Source: Collinsella aerofaciens
GTDB taxonomy: Bacteria; Actinomycetota; Coriobacteriia; Coriobacteriales; Coriobacteriaceae
Assembly: GCF_015553355.1 (NCBI RefSeq)
Contig: NZ_JADNGN010000006.1
Span: 16,288 to 80,287 of the forward strand
DNA: 64,000 bases
Direction: 5' to 3'
Shown here: positions 34,735 through 43,407 of the stretch, piece after piece
How the letters are laid out: each line of letters begins with the position of its first letter
Numbering within the stretch: the first letter of the stretch is position 1
Notes under the pieces: generated by a model
What the model was told of the DNA's origin: nothing
What the model saw: the letters and a program-made list of their open reading frames with translations, nothing else
Databases searched by the model: none
Translations under genes and position numbers: made by a program

Positions 34735-35350
34735 CTGGCCCCTCCGATTTCGTGCATTCCGCATAGGTCAACGGGAACGAGGCCTTCAGCACCGCGCTTT
34801 TCTGCACTGCCCAGCCGTTTTGACGCAGGAAACGTAGGTATTCCTCGCTTGTCCACCTGCTGTGGAGGGGGAATCCCGCCATACGCATAAATAAGGCTTT
34901 TGCCTTGCCGGAAACCGAGCTCCCCGCGTGGGTGAAGGTTGGCGCGATGAGCACGCCGTCGTCTTTCAGCACCCGCCTGATTTCTTGCAGGGCCTTTTCC
35001 GGATGCGGCACTATGTGAAGCGCGTTGGACGCGATCACCACATCAAAGGACTTCTGTGCATAGGGCAGGCGGAACATATCTTGTACGGAAAAGTGCAGCT
35101 TTGCGGATTGATTGTCCCGCTTTGCTTCAAGGATCATCTTTGCAGAAGCGTCCGTAGCCTCGATGTGCGCCGCCGCATTTACGATGCTCTTTGCGATAAG
35201 CCCCGTGCCGGTGGCAACCTCCAGTACGGTTTTTGCTTTCACCACCGGCCTGATCAGCTCATACATCTTCTCATACGTCGCCCGGTCCTTTCGCATGAAA
35301 CGGTCGTACCGACCGGCATTCTTGTCCCAGAAGCCCTTGCGTTCGTGCAT
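34721..35350 (-). CDS. Class I SAM-dependent methyltransferase
   Basis: 209 residues with TVLEVATGTGLIAKSI (motif I), IEATDASAKMI, FDVVIASNALHIVPHPE and LKDDGVLIAPTF. It is the first gene of the cassette; the ATG at 35350 lies about 16 bases beyond a 22-bp palindrome that overlaps its promoter. Lower GC than the host genes. Substrate unknown. Confidence 0.85.
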   Translation of the reverse strand: MHERKGFWDKNAGRYDRFMRKDRATYEKMYELIRPVVKAKTVLEVATGTGLIAKSIVNAAAHIEATDASAKMILEAKRDNQSAKLHFSVQDMFRLPYAQKSFDVVIASNALHIVPHPEKALQEIRRVLKDDGVLIAPTFTHAGSSVSGKAKALFMRMAGFPLHSRWTSEEYLRFLRQNGWAVQKSAVLKASFPLTYAECTKSEGPDVVL

Positions 35351-35365
35351 TGCTATCGCCCCCAA

Positions 35366-35387
35366 ATAGTTAGATACATCTAACTAT
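35366..35387. promoter_or_regulatory. 22-bp palindromic operator in front of the methyltransferase cassette
   Basis: Arms ATAGTTAGAT/ATCTAACTAT around AC. The size and AT-rich dyad are like TetR-family operators, but no TetR gene is present next to the cassette. Confidence 0.65.
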
Positions 35388-35627
35388 AACATACGAATCA
35401 TGCAGTAAGTCCTTGTGTCCGTTCATGAGGGGCTCGGAGTGGAACGGGATGTTGGGGAGGTCAGCCCTGGCAAGCTTGACCTCATAGCCCTTGACCGCTT
35501 CGGCGATGCTGTCTGCCTGGTCGTGGAAGACGAGTGTGAGCAGGTAGTAGCGAGCCTTGCCGCCGCCGAATAACGCGTTGGTCGATGCGATGGGCCTCAC
35601 CTGGCTCCTGCTAATGCTTTTGGTCAT
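35370..35627 (-). pseudogene. Truncated DUF3800-type protein (N-terminal part)
   Basis: The frame encodes GGGKARYYLLTLVFHDQ and PFHSEPLMNGHKD, similar to the start of DUF3800 proteins, and then changes at about 35404 into the AT-rich methyltransferase promoter region. The remaining two thirds of the gene are missing, so arrival of the methyltransferase cassette apparently truncated it. Confidence 0.6.
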
Positions 35628-35705
35628 GGTCGTCCTCGAGCTCCTCTCGTCTCGAGGTTCCCTCGCGTGCCCGGCCGCGGGCGGCTCCCGGGGCGGTCGC
35701 CGCCG

Positions 35706-35924
35706 TCATTTCCTGCCGCTCCTCGACTCGATGTAGGCGTCCACTGACGCCCTCGAAACCAGGAGCTTCCTTCCGAGCCTGTACGAGTCGATCTCTCCCG
35801 ACCAGATGAGGTCGTATGCCTTGTTTCGGCTCGCCCTCATGTACTCCTGCATCTCGATCACCGTCATCCATTCGTCCCGATCTTGGCTTCCCTCGGGCGC
35901 GGCGCATTCGGCTGTGCGTGCCAT
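35706..35924 (-). CDS. Excisionase-like helix-turn-helix protein
   Basis: 72 residues with a MerR/excisionase-type HTH: MTVIEMQEYMRASRNKAYDLI..GEIDSYRLGRKLLVSRASVDAYI. GGAGG precedes the ATG. Such proteins accompany integrases or act as small regulators. It is 78 bases upstream of the truncated DUF3800 gene on the same strand and may have regulated it. Confidence 0.75.
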   Translation of the reverse strand: MARTAECAAPEGSQDRDEWMTVIEMQEYMRASRNKAYDLIWSGEIDSYRLGRKLLVSRASVDAYIESRSGRK

Positions 35925-36130
35925 GGTTCCTCCAATCTTCCCGTGCGGCACCGCGCGAGGACACCGCACGACACCGTGTGCCTTTTCGTCTGCGCGACGA
36001 TTGAACCGCCTGATGGCGATTAGTGAGCACGGCGCGAGTGGAGATGGGTCGAGGTGGGTCGAGCTGGCCGGGCCTTCACGAAACGGCCATGAGCCGCACG
36101 CCTTAGCAGGCAGCTAAGTCCCTGAAAAGT

Positions 36131-36152
36131 AAAAGGCGCCCATGCGGGCGCC
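36131..36152 (-). terminator. Minus-strand terminator hairpin
   Basis: GGCGCCC-ATGC-GGGCGCC stem followed by TTTT on the minus strand, downstream of the DtxR remnant. The rest of 35925-36380 holds no gene I can support. Confidence 0.6.
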
Positions 36153-36382
36153 TGCCTAGTAGCTGGAGTTGTTCGGTTGTGGTTGGAATGCTTCTCTTCC
36201 GCGGTGCTGTCGTCCAGGGTCCGGCATCTGTCGTTCGCCTCTTTTGTCGTGTTTGGTGTTGCGTGTTCTGCGAGTGGCTTTGCGAAGGTTTTTTCAGCCC
36301 GTTGTCCCAGGTGCACACGGGTAAATGGTACCCATCCGTTGGGACGCGGCCTATTGAAAGAGGTGATTGTGCGACAAGGAGA

Positions 36383-36727
36383 TAGACGAGCGGCAGCTCG
36401 TCGGCTCCCGAGATAGGCCGCGAAACGTCTGTAGGAGTCCTCTGACAGGCAGTGCTCTATGCGGCAGGCCTCCGCCGAGGCGGTCTCGGCGTCCACGCCT
36501 GACTCGACGAGCAGCCGCTCGAAGAAGCGATGACGTTCGAGCGTCGCCGATGCGGCGCGCTCGCCCTCCTCTGTAAGGCGCACGTCATGGCCGAACATGC
36601 GGACGAGGACGGCAGCGCCGAGGTCCGAGAGCGCCTTGGTGACGCCCATACGCTCCGCGATGTCGACATTGCGGCAGAACCCGCGCTCGGTGCGGATGAC
36701 GAGGATTGCCTCATCATCCGCGTCTGC
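36383..36727 (-). pseudogene. DtxR/MntR-family metal-dependent repressor, damaged
   Basis: Directly after the ABC-transporter stop, and in the same frame, the sequence reads AILVIRTERGFCRNVDIAERMGVTK (HTH), HDVRLTEEGERAA and RHRFFERLLVESGVDAETASAEACRIEHCLSED, the dimerisation part of DtxR-like repressors. A proper start codon is missing (the first ATG at 36649 is after the first HTH helix), the recognition-helix region looks shortened, and the frame runs on past the normal end. Confidence 0.65.
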
Positions 36728-39700
36728 TCATCTGCCCGTCAGAACATTGTCGGCACCGCTCCCGTCGGCGGGAGCGGTCCACGACGAGCTTTCCTGCTGG
36801 AGCCTCCACAGCCTCGCGTACAGTCCGTCTTCGGCAAGCAGCGTCTTGTGGTTCCCCTCCTCCGCCACGCGCCCGTCGTCGAGAACGACGATCTTATCCG
36901 CATTGGCGACGGTTCTCAGTCGATGGGCGATGACGATCACCGTTTTGCCTGCGCAGAGGGCTCCGACCGCCTTCTGGATAAGCGTCTCGTTCTCGGGGTC
37001 GAGCGAGGCGGTCGCCTCGTCGAGGAGCACCACGGGCGCGTCTTTCAGAAGGGCCCTCGCAATGGAGAGGCGCTGACGCTCCCCGCCCGAGAGAGAGGCG
37101 CCGTTCTCGCCCAACATCGTATCGAACCCCTGGGGAAGCTTCTCGATGAACTCCAGGCAGTGCGCCGTCCTTGCAGCCTCGGCCACCTCTTCGTCAGAAG
37201 CTCCCTCGCGACCGATCCGGATGTTGTTCGCGACCGTGTCGTCGAAAAGGATCACGTCCTGGAAGACTATGGAGACGTACGCGAGCCACGATTCCTCGGA
37301 GAACCCGGCGATGTCCTTGCCCGAGCAGAGGATCCTGCCGCTGTCCGGCTCCCAGAATTTCGCCGCCAGCTGGGCGCAGGTCGACTTGCCCGATCCACTC
37401 GGCCCGACAAGGGCGGTGACTTTTCCTTCCTGCGCGTCGAAGCTGATGCCGTGGAGGACCTCCTCGTCGCCGTACCCGAACCGGACGTTTTGGAAAGACA
37501 GGCTATGGCCGGAGACATCCGCCGGGGCAGAGCCCTTCGCTTCAGGCTCGTCCATGACCGCCTTGATCCGGGCTGTCTTGGTCGACAGGTTGAGAAGGTT
37601 GGGCAGCTGGGACACGAGGGCGAGAATGGGGCCGTACACACGCGAAACGATGAGCAGGAACATGAGCAGAACCATGAAGTCAACGCCGCCGGAGGCGAGA
37701 AGCATCGCGCCGACGCAGGCGGTCAGCCCGACTCCAGAGCGAAGGATGGCGCTCGCAAGGGAGACGGAGACGTCGACGGCGAGCTCGACCCGCATCGTCA
37801 CCCTCTTGAGCTCGAGCATCGCCTGCTCCATGGCGGCGGAGTCCTTGCCCACCGCCCTGCAGGCCCTTATGTCCTTGATGCCCTCGAGGTAGTCCTGCAC
37901 GCGCGCCAGCGCATCCAGGCGGACGCGGTTCTGCCTTTCGAAAAGGCGCGACTGATGGCGTCGGCCCAAGGCGATGACCCCCGCCGAAAGCGGAAGCGTG
38001 ACCATAACGCAGCAGGCGAGCCTCCAGTCGAAGAATGCCAACATCACGCAGATGACCACGGTCGACACGATTCCGGCGATGAGCTGCGGGAGCGTCGAGG
38101 AGAGCATGGACTCCTGTGCCGTCACGTCCCCCATGATGCGGTCGGCAACGTCGGTCGTGTCCCGACGGTTGAAGAAGCTCATGGGCAGCTTCCTCAGGTG
38201 GTCGGCGAGGCGCAGGCGGATGCCTTCGGACTCGGTGTACGCGGCCACGTAGGTTTTCTCGTAGTCGTTTCTCGAAGCGACGAAGACCACCGCCATCCCC
38301 GCAAGCCCCACGGCGAAGATCGCCCAGAGCGCGGCGGCGTCGAACGGCTCGCCCGCAAGGGTCCCCACGAGAGCCGCGAACGCCGCGACCGTGCAGACGA
38401 AGGGGATCATGAGCGCCAGATCGCTCAAGGTGCACGCGAGGGCCGAGCGCTTGAGTCCGGCGTAGCCCTCGCCGGAAAGGTTGAACGCCCTCTGAAGCCA
38501 TGGCGCCCCGCCGTTCGACGGCTTGCCGGGCTTCTCCGCAGGGTCGTGCTCGCCGGCGGAAGCATCCTGCGCCGCATGCGGGGCGGCCGCTTCGGAGGAT
38601 TGGGCTTCGTCGCCGCCCGGAGCCGATTCGACGCCCCATTCGACCGCCTCTGTGTACTGGCTCCACATCTTCGCGTATGTCCCTGATGCGGCGAGGAGCT
38701 CTTCATGGGTGCCCTCCTCGACTTTGCGCCCGTCGTCAAGCACGACTATCTTGTCGGCGCCGACGACGGTGGAGAGCCTGTGGGCGATCATGATCACGGT
38801 CTTGCCGGCCATGAGCCTCTCGAATGCCTTCTGGATCAAATGCTCGTTCTCGGGATCGGAGAACGCGGTCGCCTCGTCCAGCACCACGATGGGCGCGTCC
38901 GAGATGATCGAGCGCGCGATGGCTATCCGCTGCTGCTCTCCGCCGGACAGGTGCACGCCCTCGGAGCCTATTACCGTGGCGTAGCCGTGGGGAAGGCTGT
39001 TGATGAACGCGTCCGCCTGGGCGGCCTTCGCGGCCTCGACCACCTCGTCGTCGGTCGCCCCCGGCCTGCCGCGCCTGATGTTGTCCGCGATGCTCTCGCG
39101 GAACAGGTGGGAATCCTGGAACACCAGGCTGAGGCTGCCCATCAATTCGTCCTGGCCCATCTCGCGGACGTTTACGCCGCCGACGAGAACCTGGCCCGAA
39201 TCGACGTCCCAGAAGCGTGCGACGAGGTTCGCCAGCGTCGATTTGCCCGAGCCGCTCGGCCCCACGACCGCGCATACCGTGCCGGCGGGGATTTCCAGCG
39301 AGACGTCGCGCAACGCCGGCTCCGCGTCGTCCTCGTAGGAGAAAGTCACGTCCCGAAGGGACACCGAGGCGTCCTTCGGGGTTTTCGGCGCCTCGGGACA
39401 AGAGAGCTCCTCGATGCCGAGCACCGAGTCGATGCGGTCGATGTTCGCCTGGGCGAGCATCCCGTCCTCGCTCACGTAGAGAATCTTCGCGAACACGCTC
39501 GATATCGAATGCACGAACAGGAGGTAGAAGACGAGCGAGAGCACGAACGTCGGCCAGTCCTGCGCGCCCGGGGCGAGGAGTATGCCGACGGGCAGGACGA
39601 ACAGGTACGCGTTGTTGATGATCGCCGTGAAGCCCGGCATGGAGTTCCGGAAGAAGAGCGTGACGTCGAGGGAAAGCCCCGTGTAGTCCTTGATCGCGTC

Positions 39701-40417
39701 TGCGAGCCGCTTGAACGATCTCGCCGTCTGGCCGAAGGCCTTCACGACGCGCATGCCGCGAACGTACTCAACGGCGGCGTTGCCCATCTGCTCTTTCACT
39801 TCCTGGTAGCGCCCCATGCTCGCCATGACGCGCTTGTCGGCGTAGCCGGAGAACTGCACGATGCATGCGACGACGACCGCCGCCAACGTGGCGACGCCGA
39901 AGCGCCAGTCGAAGACGAAAAGCAGCGCCACCAAGACGACGGGCGCTGCAGCGGTGGCCGCCAGGTCCGGGACGGAGTGGCCGATGAACTGCTCGATCCC
40001 GCCGACGCTCTCGTCCATGACCTTCGAGATCCTGCCTGTGCCGAGCCTGGCGACGTGCCCGAGGGGGATTCGCCCGAGGTGGGCGGCGATCCCGAGCTTC
40101 GTGCGGTACTGCGCGTCGAATGCCGCGGCGTGGGAGCACAGAAGCGCGGCAAGATAGCACCCCACGTCAACGACTATGCCCGCCACCGCCAAGCCCGCGT
40201 AGCCCGTCATCGCCGAAACGTCGACGGCGGCCAGGTTCGGGTAGACCCCCACCGCATCCCTGATCATGAAGTAGATCGCCACGTATGGGACGAAGGACGC
40301 CGCCGCGGATAGGACCGCCAGCGCCATGGAGGCGAACACGAGGGGCTTTCTTCTCCCCGCAAACTGCAGGCAGCGGGAAAGGGCCCCCGGCTTCCTTCCT
40401 TTGCTTTCCTTGCTCAT
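36728..40417 (-). CDS. Double-length ABC transporter (two membrane-ATPase modules fused)
   Basis: 1229 residues. Module 1 has membrane helices (about 25-330) and an ATPase with GPSGSGKST, LSGGEQQRIAIARS and DEATAFSDPENE; a Glu/Ala/Pro linker (about 605-650) leads to module 2, membrane domain 660-960 and ATPase with GPSGSGKST, LSGGERQRLSIARA and DEATASLDPENE. Exporter-fold half-transporters of this pattern, with DEATAF-type sequence in one partner, include the siderophore importers IrtAB and YbtPQ, which are normally two genes. ATG at 40417. Downstream of an ECF module in the same operon; probably metal-chelate transport (inference). Confidence 0.88.
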   Translation of the reverse strand: MSKESKGRKPGALSRCLQFAGRRKPLVFASMALAVLSAAASFVPYVAIYFMIRDAVGVYPNLAAVDVSAMTGYAGLAVAGIVVDVGCYLAALLCSHAAAFDAQYRTKLGIAAHLGRIPLGHVARLGTGRISKVMDESVGGIEQFIGHSVPDLAATAAAPVVLVALLFVFDWRFGVATLAAVVVACIVQFSGYADKRVMASMGRYQEVKEQMGNAAVEYVRGMRVVKAFGQTARSFKRLADAIKDYTGLSLDVTLFFRNSMPGFTAIINNAYLFVLPVGILLAPGAQDWPTFVLSLVFYLLFVHSISSVFAKILYVSEDGMLAQANIDRIDSVLGIEELSCPEAPKTPKDASVSLRDVTFSYEDDAEPALRDVSLEIPAGTVCAVVGPSGSGKSTLANLVARFWDVDSGQVLVGGVNVREMGQDELMGSLSLVFQDSHLFRESIADNIRRGRPGATDDEVVEAAKAAQADAFINSLPHGYATVIGSEGVHLSGGEQQRIAIARSIISDAPIVVLDEATAFSDPENEHLIQKAFERLMAGKTVIMIAHRLSTVVGADKIVVLDDGRKVEEGTHEELLAASGTYAKMWSQYTEAVEWGVESAPGGDEAQSSEAAAPHAAQDASAGEHDPAEKPGKPSNGGAPWLQRAFNLSGEGYAGLKRSALACTLSDLALMIPFVCTVAAFAALVGTLAGEPFDAAALWAIFAVGLAGMAVVFVASRNDYEKTYVAAYTESEGIRLRLADHLRKLPMSFFNRRDTTDVADRIMGDVTAQESMLSSTLPQLIAGIVSTVVICVMLAFFDWRLACCVMVTLPLSAGVIALGRRHQSRLFERQNRVRLDALARVQDYLEGIKDIRACRAVGKDSAAMEQAMLELKRVTMRVELAVDVSVSLASAILRSGVGLTACVGAMLLASGGVDFMVLLMFLLIVSRVYGPILALVSQLPNLLNLSTKTARIKAVMDEPEAKGSAPADVSGHSLSFQNVRFGYGDEEVLHGISFDAQEGKVTALVGPSGSGKSTCAQLAAKFWEPDSGRILCSGKDIAGFSEESWLAYVSIVFQDVILFDDTVANNIRIGREGASDEEVAEAARTAHCLEFIEKLPQGFDTMLGENGASLSGGERQRLSIARALLKDAPVVLLDEATASLDPENETLIQKAVGALCAGKTVIVIAHRLRTVANADKIVVLDDGRVAEEGNHKTLLAEDGLYARLWRLQQESSSWTAPADGSGADNVLTGR

Positions 40418-40455
40418 CAAATTCCTCTTCTCTCATATTGCTTTGAAAAAGGGCG

Positions 40456-41070
40456 CTAGGCGATTCCCGCGCGCTCGAAGTGCTTCTTGAACACCGCCCG
40501 TCCGACCAGCGAGCCGATGATGCCGCCCGCGAAGGTCACGACCGCGATGATCGCGAACGTCTCGGGGGTCACCGTGGACAGAAGGGCTTCCATGTAGGCC
40601 GGGTCGATGCTGTTGGACCCCATCAACTCGCGGTAGTAGTCCTGGGAGGCGAACATGGGAACGAAAAGGCCCGTCGCCCAGCAGGTCTCGAAAAGCGCGT
40701 ACCCCACGGCGACGCCCGCGAACCTCCCGTACCCGAGCGCTTTCCGCACCAGCTCGGAGACGACGCCGCCGACGGCGAGGCCGAGCGCAACGGGCCACCC
40801 CGACCCGATGACGAAGACGATCACGGCGAAGACGAGGGCCATGATCAGCGAGGTTCCCGCGCGCGGCACGCGCGCATGCATGTAGACCCAGACGATCCCG
40901 GCGGGCATCGCTGCGATGGCGCAGCAGCCGCAGTACGCCACGACGCTCATGGAGGTGATTCCCACGACGAGCATGCTCACCACCATGAACAGCAGGGAGA
41001 AGACGCCGAGGGCTATGAGGTCTCTGGAGCTGAGGCTGCCGCTTTCCTTCCGTTTTACTTTTGCTGCCAT
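40456..41070 (-). CDS. MptD/Trep_Strep-family ECF substrate-binding (S) component
   Basis: 204 residues with about six hydrophobic segments. The N-terminal SSRDLIALGVFSLLFMVVSML, MPAGIVWVYMHARVPRAGTS and GYGRFAGVAVGYALFE pattern is that of the Trep_Strep/MptD family of putative ECF S components. Start at the ATG 41070 (an in-frame TTG precedes it). It lies between EcfA and the double ABC transporter in one operon. The ligand of this family is not established. Confidence 0.82.
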   Translation of the reverse strand: MAAKVKRKESGSLSSRDLIALGVFSLLFMVVSMLVVGITSMSVVAYCGCCAIAAMPAGIVWVYMHARVPRAGTSLIMALVFAVIVFVIGSGWPVALGLAVGGVVSELVRKALGYGRFAGVAVGYALFETCWATGLFVPMFASQDYYRELMGSNSIDPAYMEALLSTVTPETFAIIAVVTFAGGIIGSLVGRAVFKKHFERAGIA

Positions 41071-41121
41071 TTCCAAATCCTTTCTTCCGTAGGAATCCCT
41101 TCTCAGCCTTTGCAGGCCGGC

Positions 41122-42537
41122 TCACTCGATGAGCACAATCTGGTCGCAGGCCTTTGACAGGAACTCCGTGTCGTGGCTGACGACCGCCGCCGTCTTTCCG
41201 CGAGACGCCTCCTCGCGTAAGATGAGCGCGAGGCGTTCCATGTTCCGGAAATCCAGACCGCTCGTGGGCTCGTCGAGGAGAAGCGCCTGCGCGCCCGACT
41301 CCGACGCAATGGCGCAGACACACCTCTGCTTCTGCCCTCCCGAGAGCGATGCGGGATGGCGGTCGGCGACATCTCCCAGGCCAAACCTCTCCAAGACCGC
41401 TTCGAGACGAAGTTCGTCGACGTCGGAAGGAGACGGGGCCGCGGATGCCAACTCGTCGCGCACGCTCGGGCGAAAGAGCTGGTAGTCGGGGTCCTGCATG
41501 ACCAGAAACACATGCTCGGGCCTTCTCTTGGGAGGGACCACCGAGCCTTGGAACCGGACATGCCCGAGCTCTTCTTTCTTGATCCCCGCCAGGCACTTGA
41601 GCAGGGTTGACTTGCCCGCCCCGTTTCGCCCGACCATACCGACGACCCTCCCGGGGTCGAACGAGACGGTAGTCCCCTCGAGGACCGGTAAGCCCTTCTC
41701 ATACCCCGCATAGATCCCCCTCGCCTCGACGGCGGGAAAGGCGGAGACGGGACGGGAAAGGCGCTGCATCAGGTCGGCGAGCTTCGGCGGCTCGGAGGAC
41801 CTGAGCCCGCAAGACTCTCGCTCGGAGTCGGGCAGCCCCAGGAATTGCTGCGCGTCCCATTCGGCGGCGACGGAACCGCCTTCGAAGAGCAGGTACCGGT
41901 CGGCGACGCCTTCGAGGTAGGAGAGCCTGTGCTCGGCGATGATCACGGCAGACCCGCTCGACTTGGCTTTCGAGATGAAGGAGGCGAGCTTCTCCATGGA
42001 GGGAGGATCCAGATTGCTCGACGGCTCGTCGAGGACGTAGACGCTCGGCCTGCAGGCCCATGCGCTCGCGAAGGCCACCGATTGCATCTGGCCCCCGGAG
42101 AGCTCGAAGATACCCCTGCCCATGAGCCTTTCCATGCCGAGCTCGCGAACGACGCCGCGCACCCGTCTGTGCATCTCCTCCCTGGGAACGCCAAGGTTCT
42201 CCATGCCGAACGCGATTTCGCCGGTCGTGTCGAGGTTGAAGAACTGGGTGCGGGGGTTCTGGAAAACGCTGCCTGTCAAGGACGAGAGCTCCCAATCCTC
42301 CAGCTCGTCGATGTCCCTGCCTGCCACAAGGACCTTCCCCGTCCGGCTGCCCTCGTAGAACCCTCCCGCCAGCCCGTTGACGATCCGGGTCGCGGTGGTC
42401 TTCCCGCAGCCGGACTCCCCGCAAAGAACGACGCATTCGCCCGGCGCGACGTCGAAGCTTACGTCGTCGATCGCCGGGGCGTCGAACCCCGCATACGTGA
42501 AGGAGACGTTTCTGAACTCGACGGCGTTCTTCGTCAT
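41122..42537 (-). CDS. Fused ECF ATPase (EcfA-EcfA')
   Basis: 471 residues with two ABC ATPase domains. The first has GESGCGKTT, LSGGQMQSVAFASA and VLDEPSSNLDP; the second has GRNGAGKSTLL, LSGGQKQRCVCAIA and LLDEPTSGLDF. It drives the ECF module with the EcfT gene whose stop overlaps its ATG (ATGA). Fused tandem ATPases are usual in MptD-type ECF operons. Confidence 0.92.
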   Translation of the reverse strand: MTKNAVEFRNVSFTYAGFDAPAIDDVSFDVAPGECVVLCGESGCGKTTATRIVNGLAGGFYEGSRTGKVLVAGRDIDELEDWELSSLTGSVFQNPRTQFFNLDTTGEIAFGMENLGVPREEMHRRVRGVVRELGMERLMGRGIFELSGGQMQSVAFASAWACRPSVYVLDEPSSNLDPPSMEKLASFISKAKSSGSAVIIAEHRLSYLEGVADRYLLFEGGSVAAEWDAQQFLGLPDSERESCGLRSSEPPKLADLMQRLSRPVSAFPAVEARGIYAGYEKGLPVLEGTTVSFDPGRVVGMVGRNGAGKSTLLKCLAGIKKEELGHVRFQGSVVPPKRRPEHVFLVMQDPDYQLFRPSVRDELASAAPSPSDVDELRLEAVLERFGLGDVADRHPASLSGGQKQRCVCAIASESGAQALLLDEPTSGLDFRNMERLALILREEASRGKTAAVVSHDTEFLSKACDQIVLIE

Positions 42538-43271
42538 AGCAGCCTTCCAATCCCCTGGCTGGCCTTTGCGACCACAAGAAGCAAGCAGCAGACGACAAGA
42601 ATCGAGAGAGGGAGGAAGTCGGCCCATCCGAACCGGGGCGCGTTGTAGGAGGTCTTCCTCCCGGGCCGGTCGATGCCGCGCGCGACCGCTGCGGCGGCGA
42701 GTTCGTCTGCGATCTTGGCGCAGCGCAGCATCACGGGCACGACCGCGGATTCGAACATCAGCGCCGGCTTCGAAACGAGATTCTTAAGCGAAAGGGCGAG
42801 CCCCCTCACCCTCATCGCGTCCGCTACGGCAGAAGACTCCTCCTTGAGCGTTGGAAAGAACCGCACCGCTATCACCAGCGGAACGACAACCGCCTTCGGC
42901 AGCCTCATCCCGTAGAGGGCGGCCGTGAGGTCGCCAATCTTGGTGGTGGCCGCGAAGACCGCCGCGAACAGGCAGATGGGCATGCAGGTGCGGCAGGCCA
43001 GGGCGAACGAGCCGAGGGCTCCGGCGGCGTTCGGCGGAAGCATCGTCGTGACCCAGAAGATACCCATGAGAAAGAGGTAGGCGAAAGAGAAAGACGCTGC
43101 CATCCTTCCGCGCCCGATTGCGAAGGAGAGGAGGACGACGACGGCAAAGAGAAGCGAGCCCAGAACGTAATCCTTCACGATGGCCCCGGTCGCTATGAGC
43201 ACGACGAGCATGGCCACCTTCGTTCTGACGTCGATGTCCTCCGCAAGTGTTTTCCGTATTCTTCTTCGCAA
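42534..43271 (-). CDS. ECF transporter transmembrane component (EcfT)
   Basis: 245 residues with five or so membrane segments, and the two coupling motifs AMRVRGLAL and AAVARGIDRPG that contact the ATPases. It is the first gene of the operon, apparently starting at TTG (43271), and divergent from the AraC regulator. Its stop overlaps the EcfA start by four bases. Confidence 0.88.
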   Translation of the reverse strand: MRRRIRKTLAEDIDVRTKVAMLVVLIATGAIVKDYVLGSLLFAVVVLLSFAIGRGRMAASFSFAYLFLMGIFWVTTMLPPNAAGALGSFALACRTCMPICLFAAVFAATTKIGDLTAALYGMRLPKAVVVPLVIAVRFFPTLKEESSAVADAMRVRGLALSLKNLVSKPALMFESAVVPVMLRCAKIADELAAAAVARGIDRPGRKTSYNAPRFGWADFLPLSILVVCCLLLVVAKASQGIGRLL

Positions 43272-43301
43272 AACCAGAGAGCCTTTCTTGTATCGCTAAA
43301 A

Positions 43302-43331
43302 TTGACAAAGAGATGTTAACCTTGGTTAATT
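43302..43331 (+). promoter_or_regulatory. Promoter of the AraC gene with overlapping dyad
   Basis: TTGACA at 43302-43307 and TTAATT at 43326-43331 (18-base spacer). The dyad TTAACC-TT-GGTTAA (43316-43329) covers the spacer and most of the -10 box, a typical position for repression, in the 136-bp gap between ecfT and araC. Confidence 0.6.
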
Positions 43332-43407
43332 TGAATCAGGTTGCACCTGGAGGGAAAAACCCGAGCGCGAAAGAATTGCGTCCGAACGCGAATAAAAGGA
43401 TCGGAAG

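Noticed and set aside
36530-38686. 718-codon plus-strand open frame
   Set aside because: Antisense of the double ABC transporter and the DtxR remnant, rich in Arg/Gly/His, without domains.
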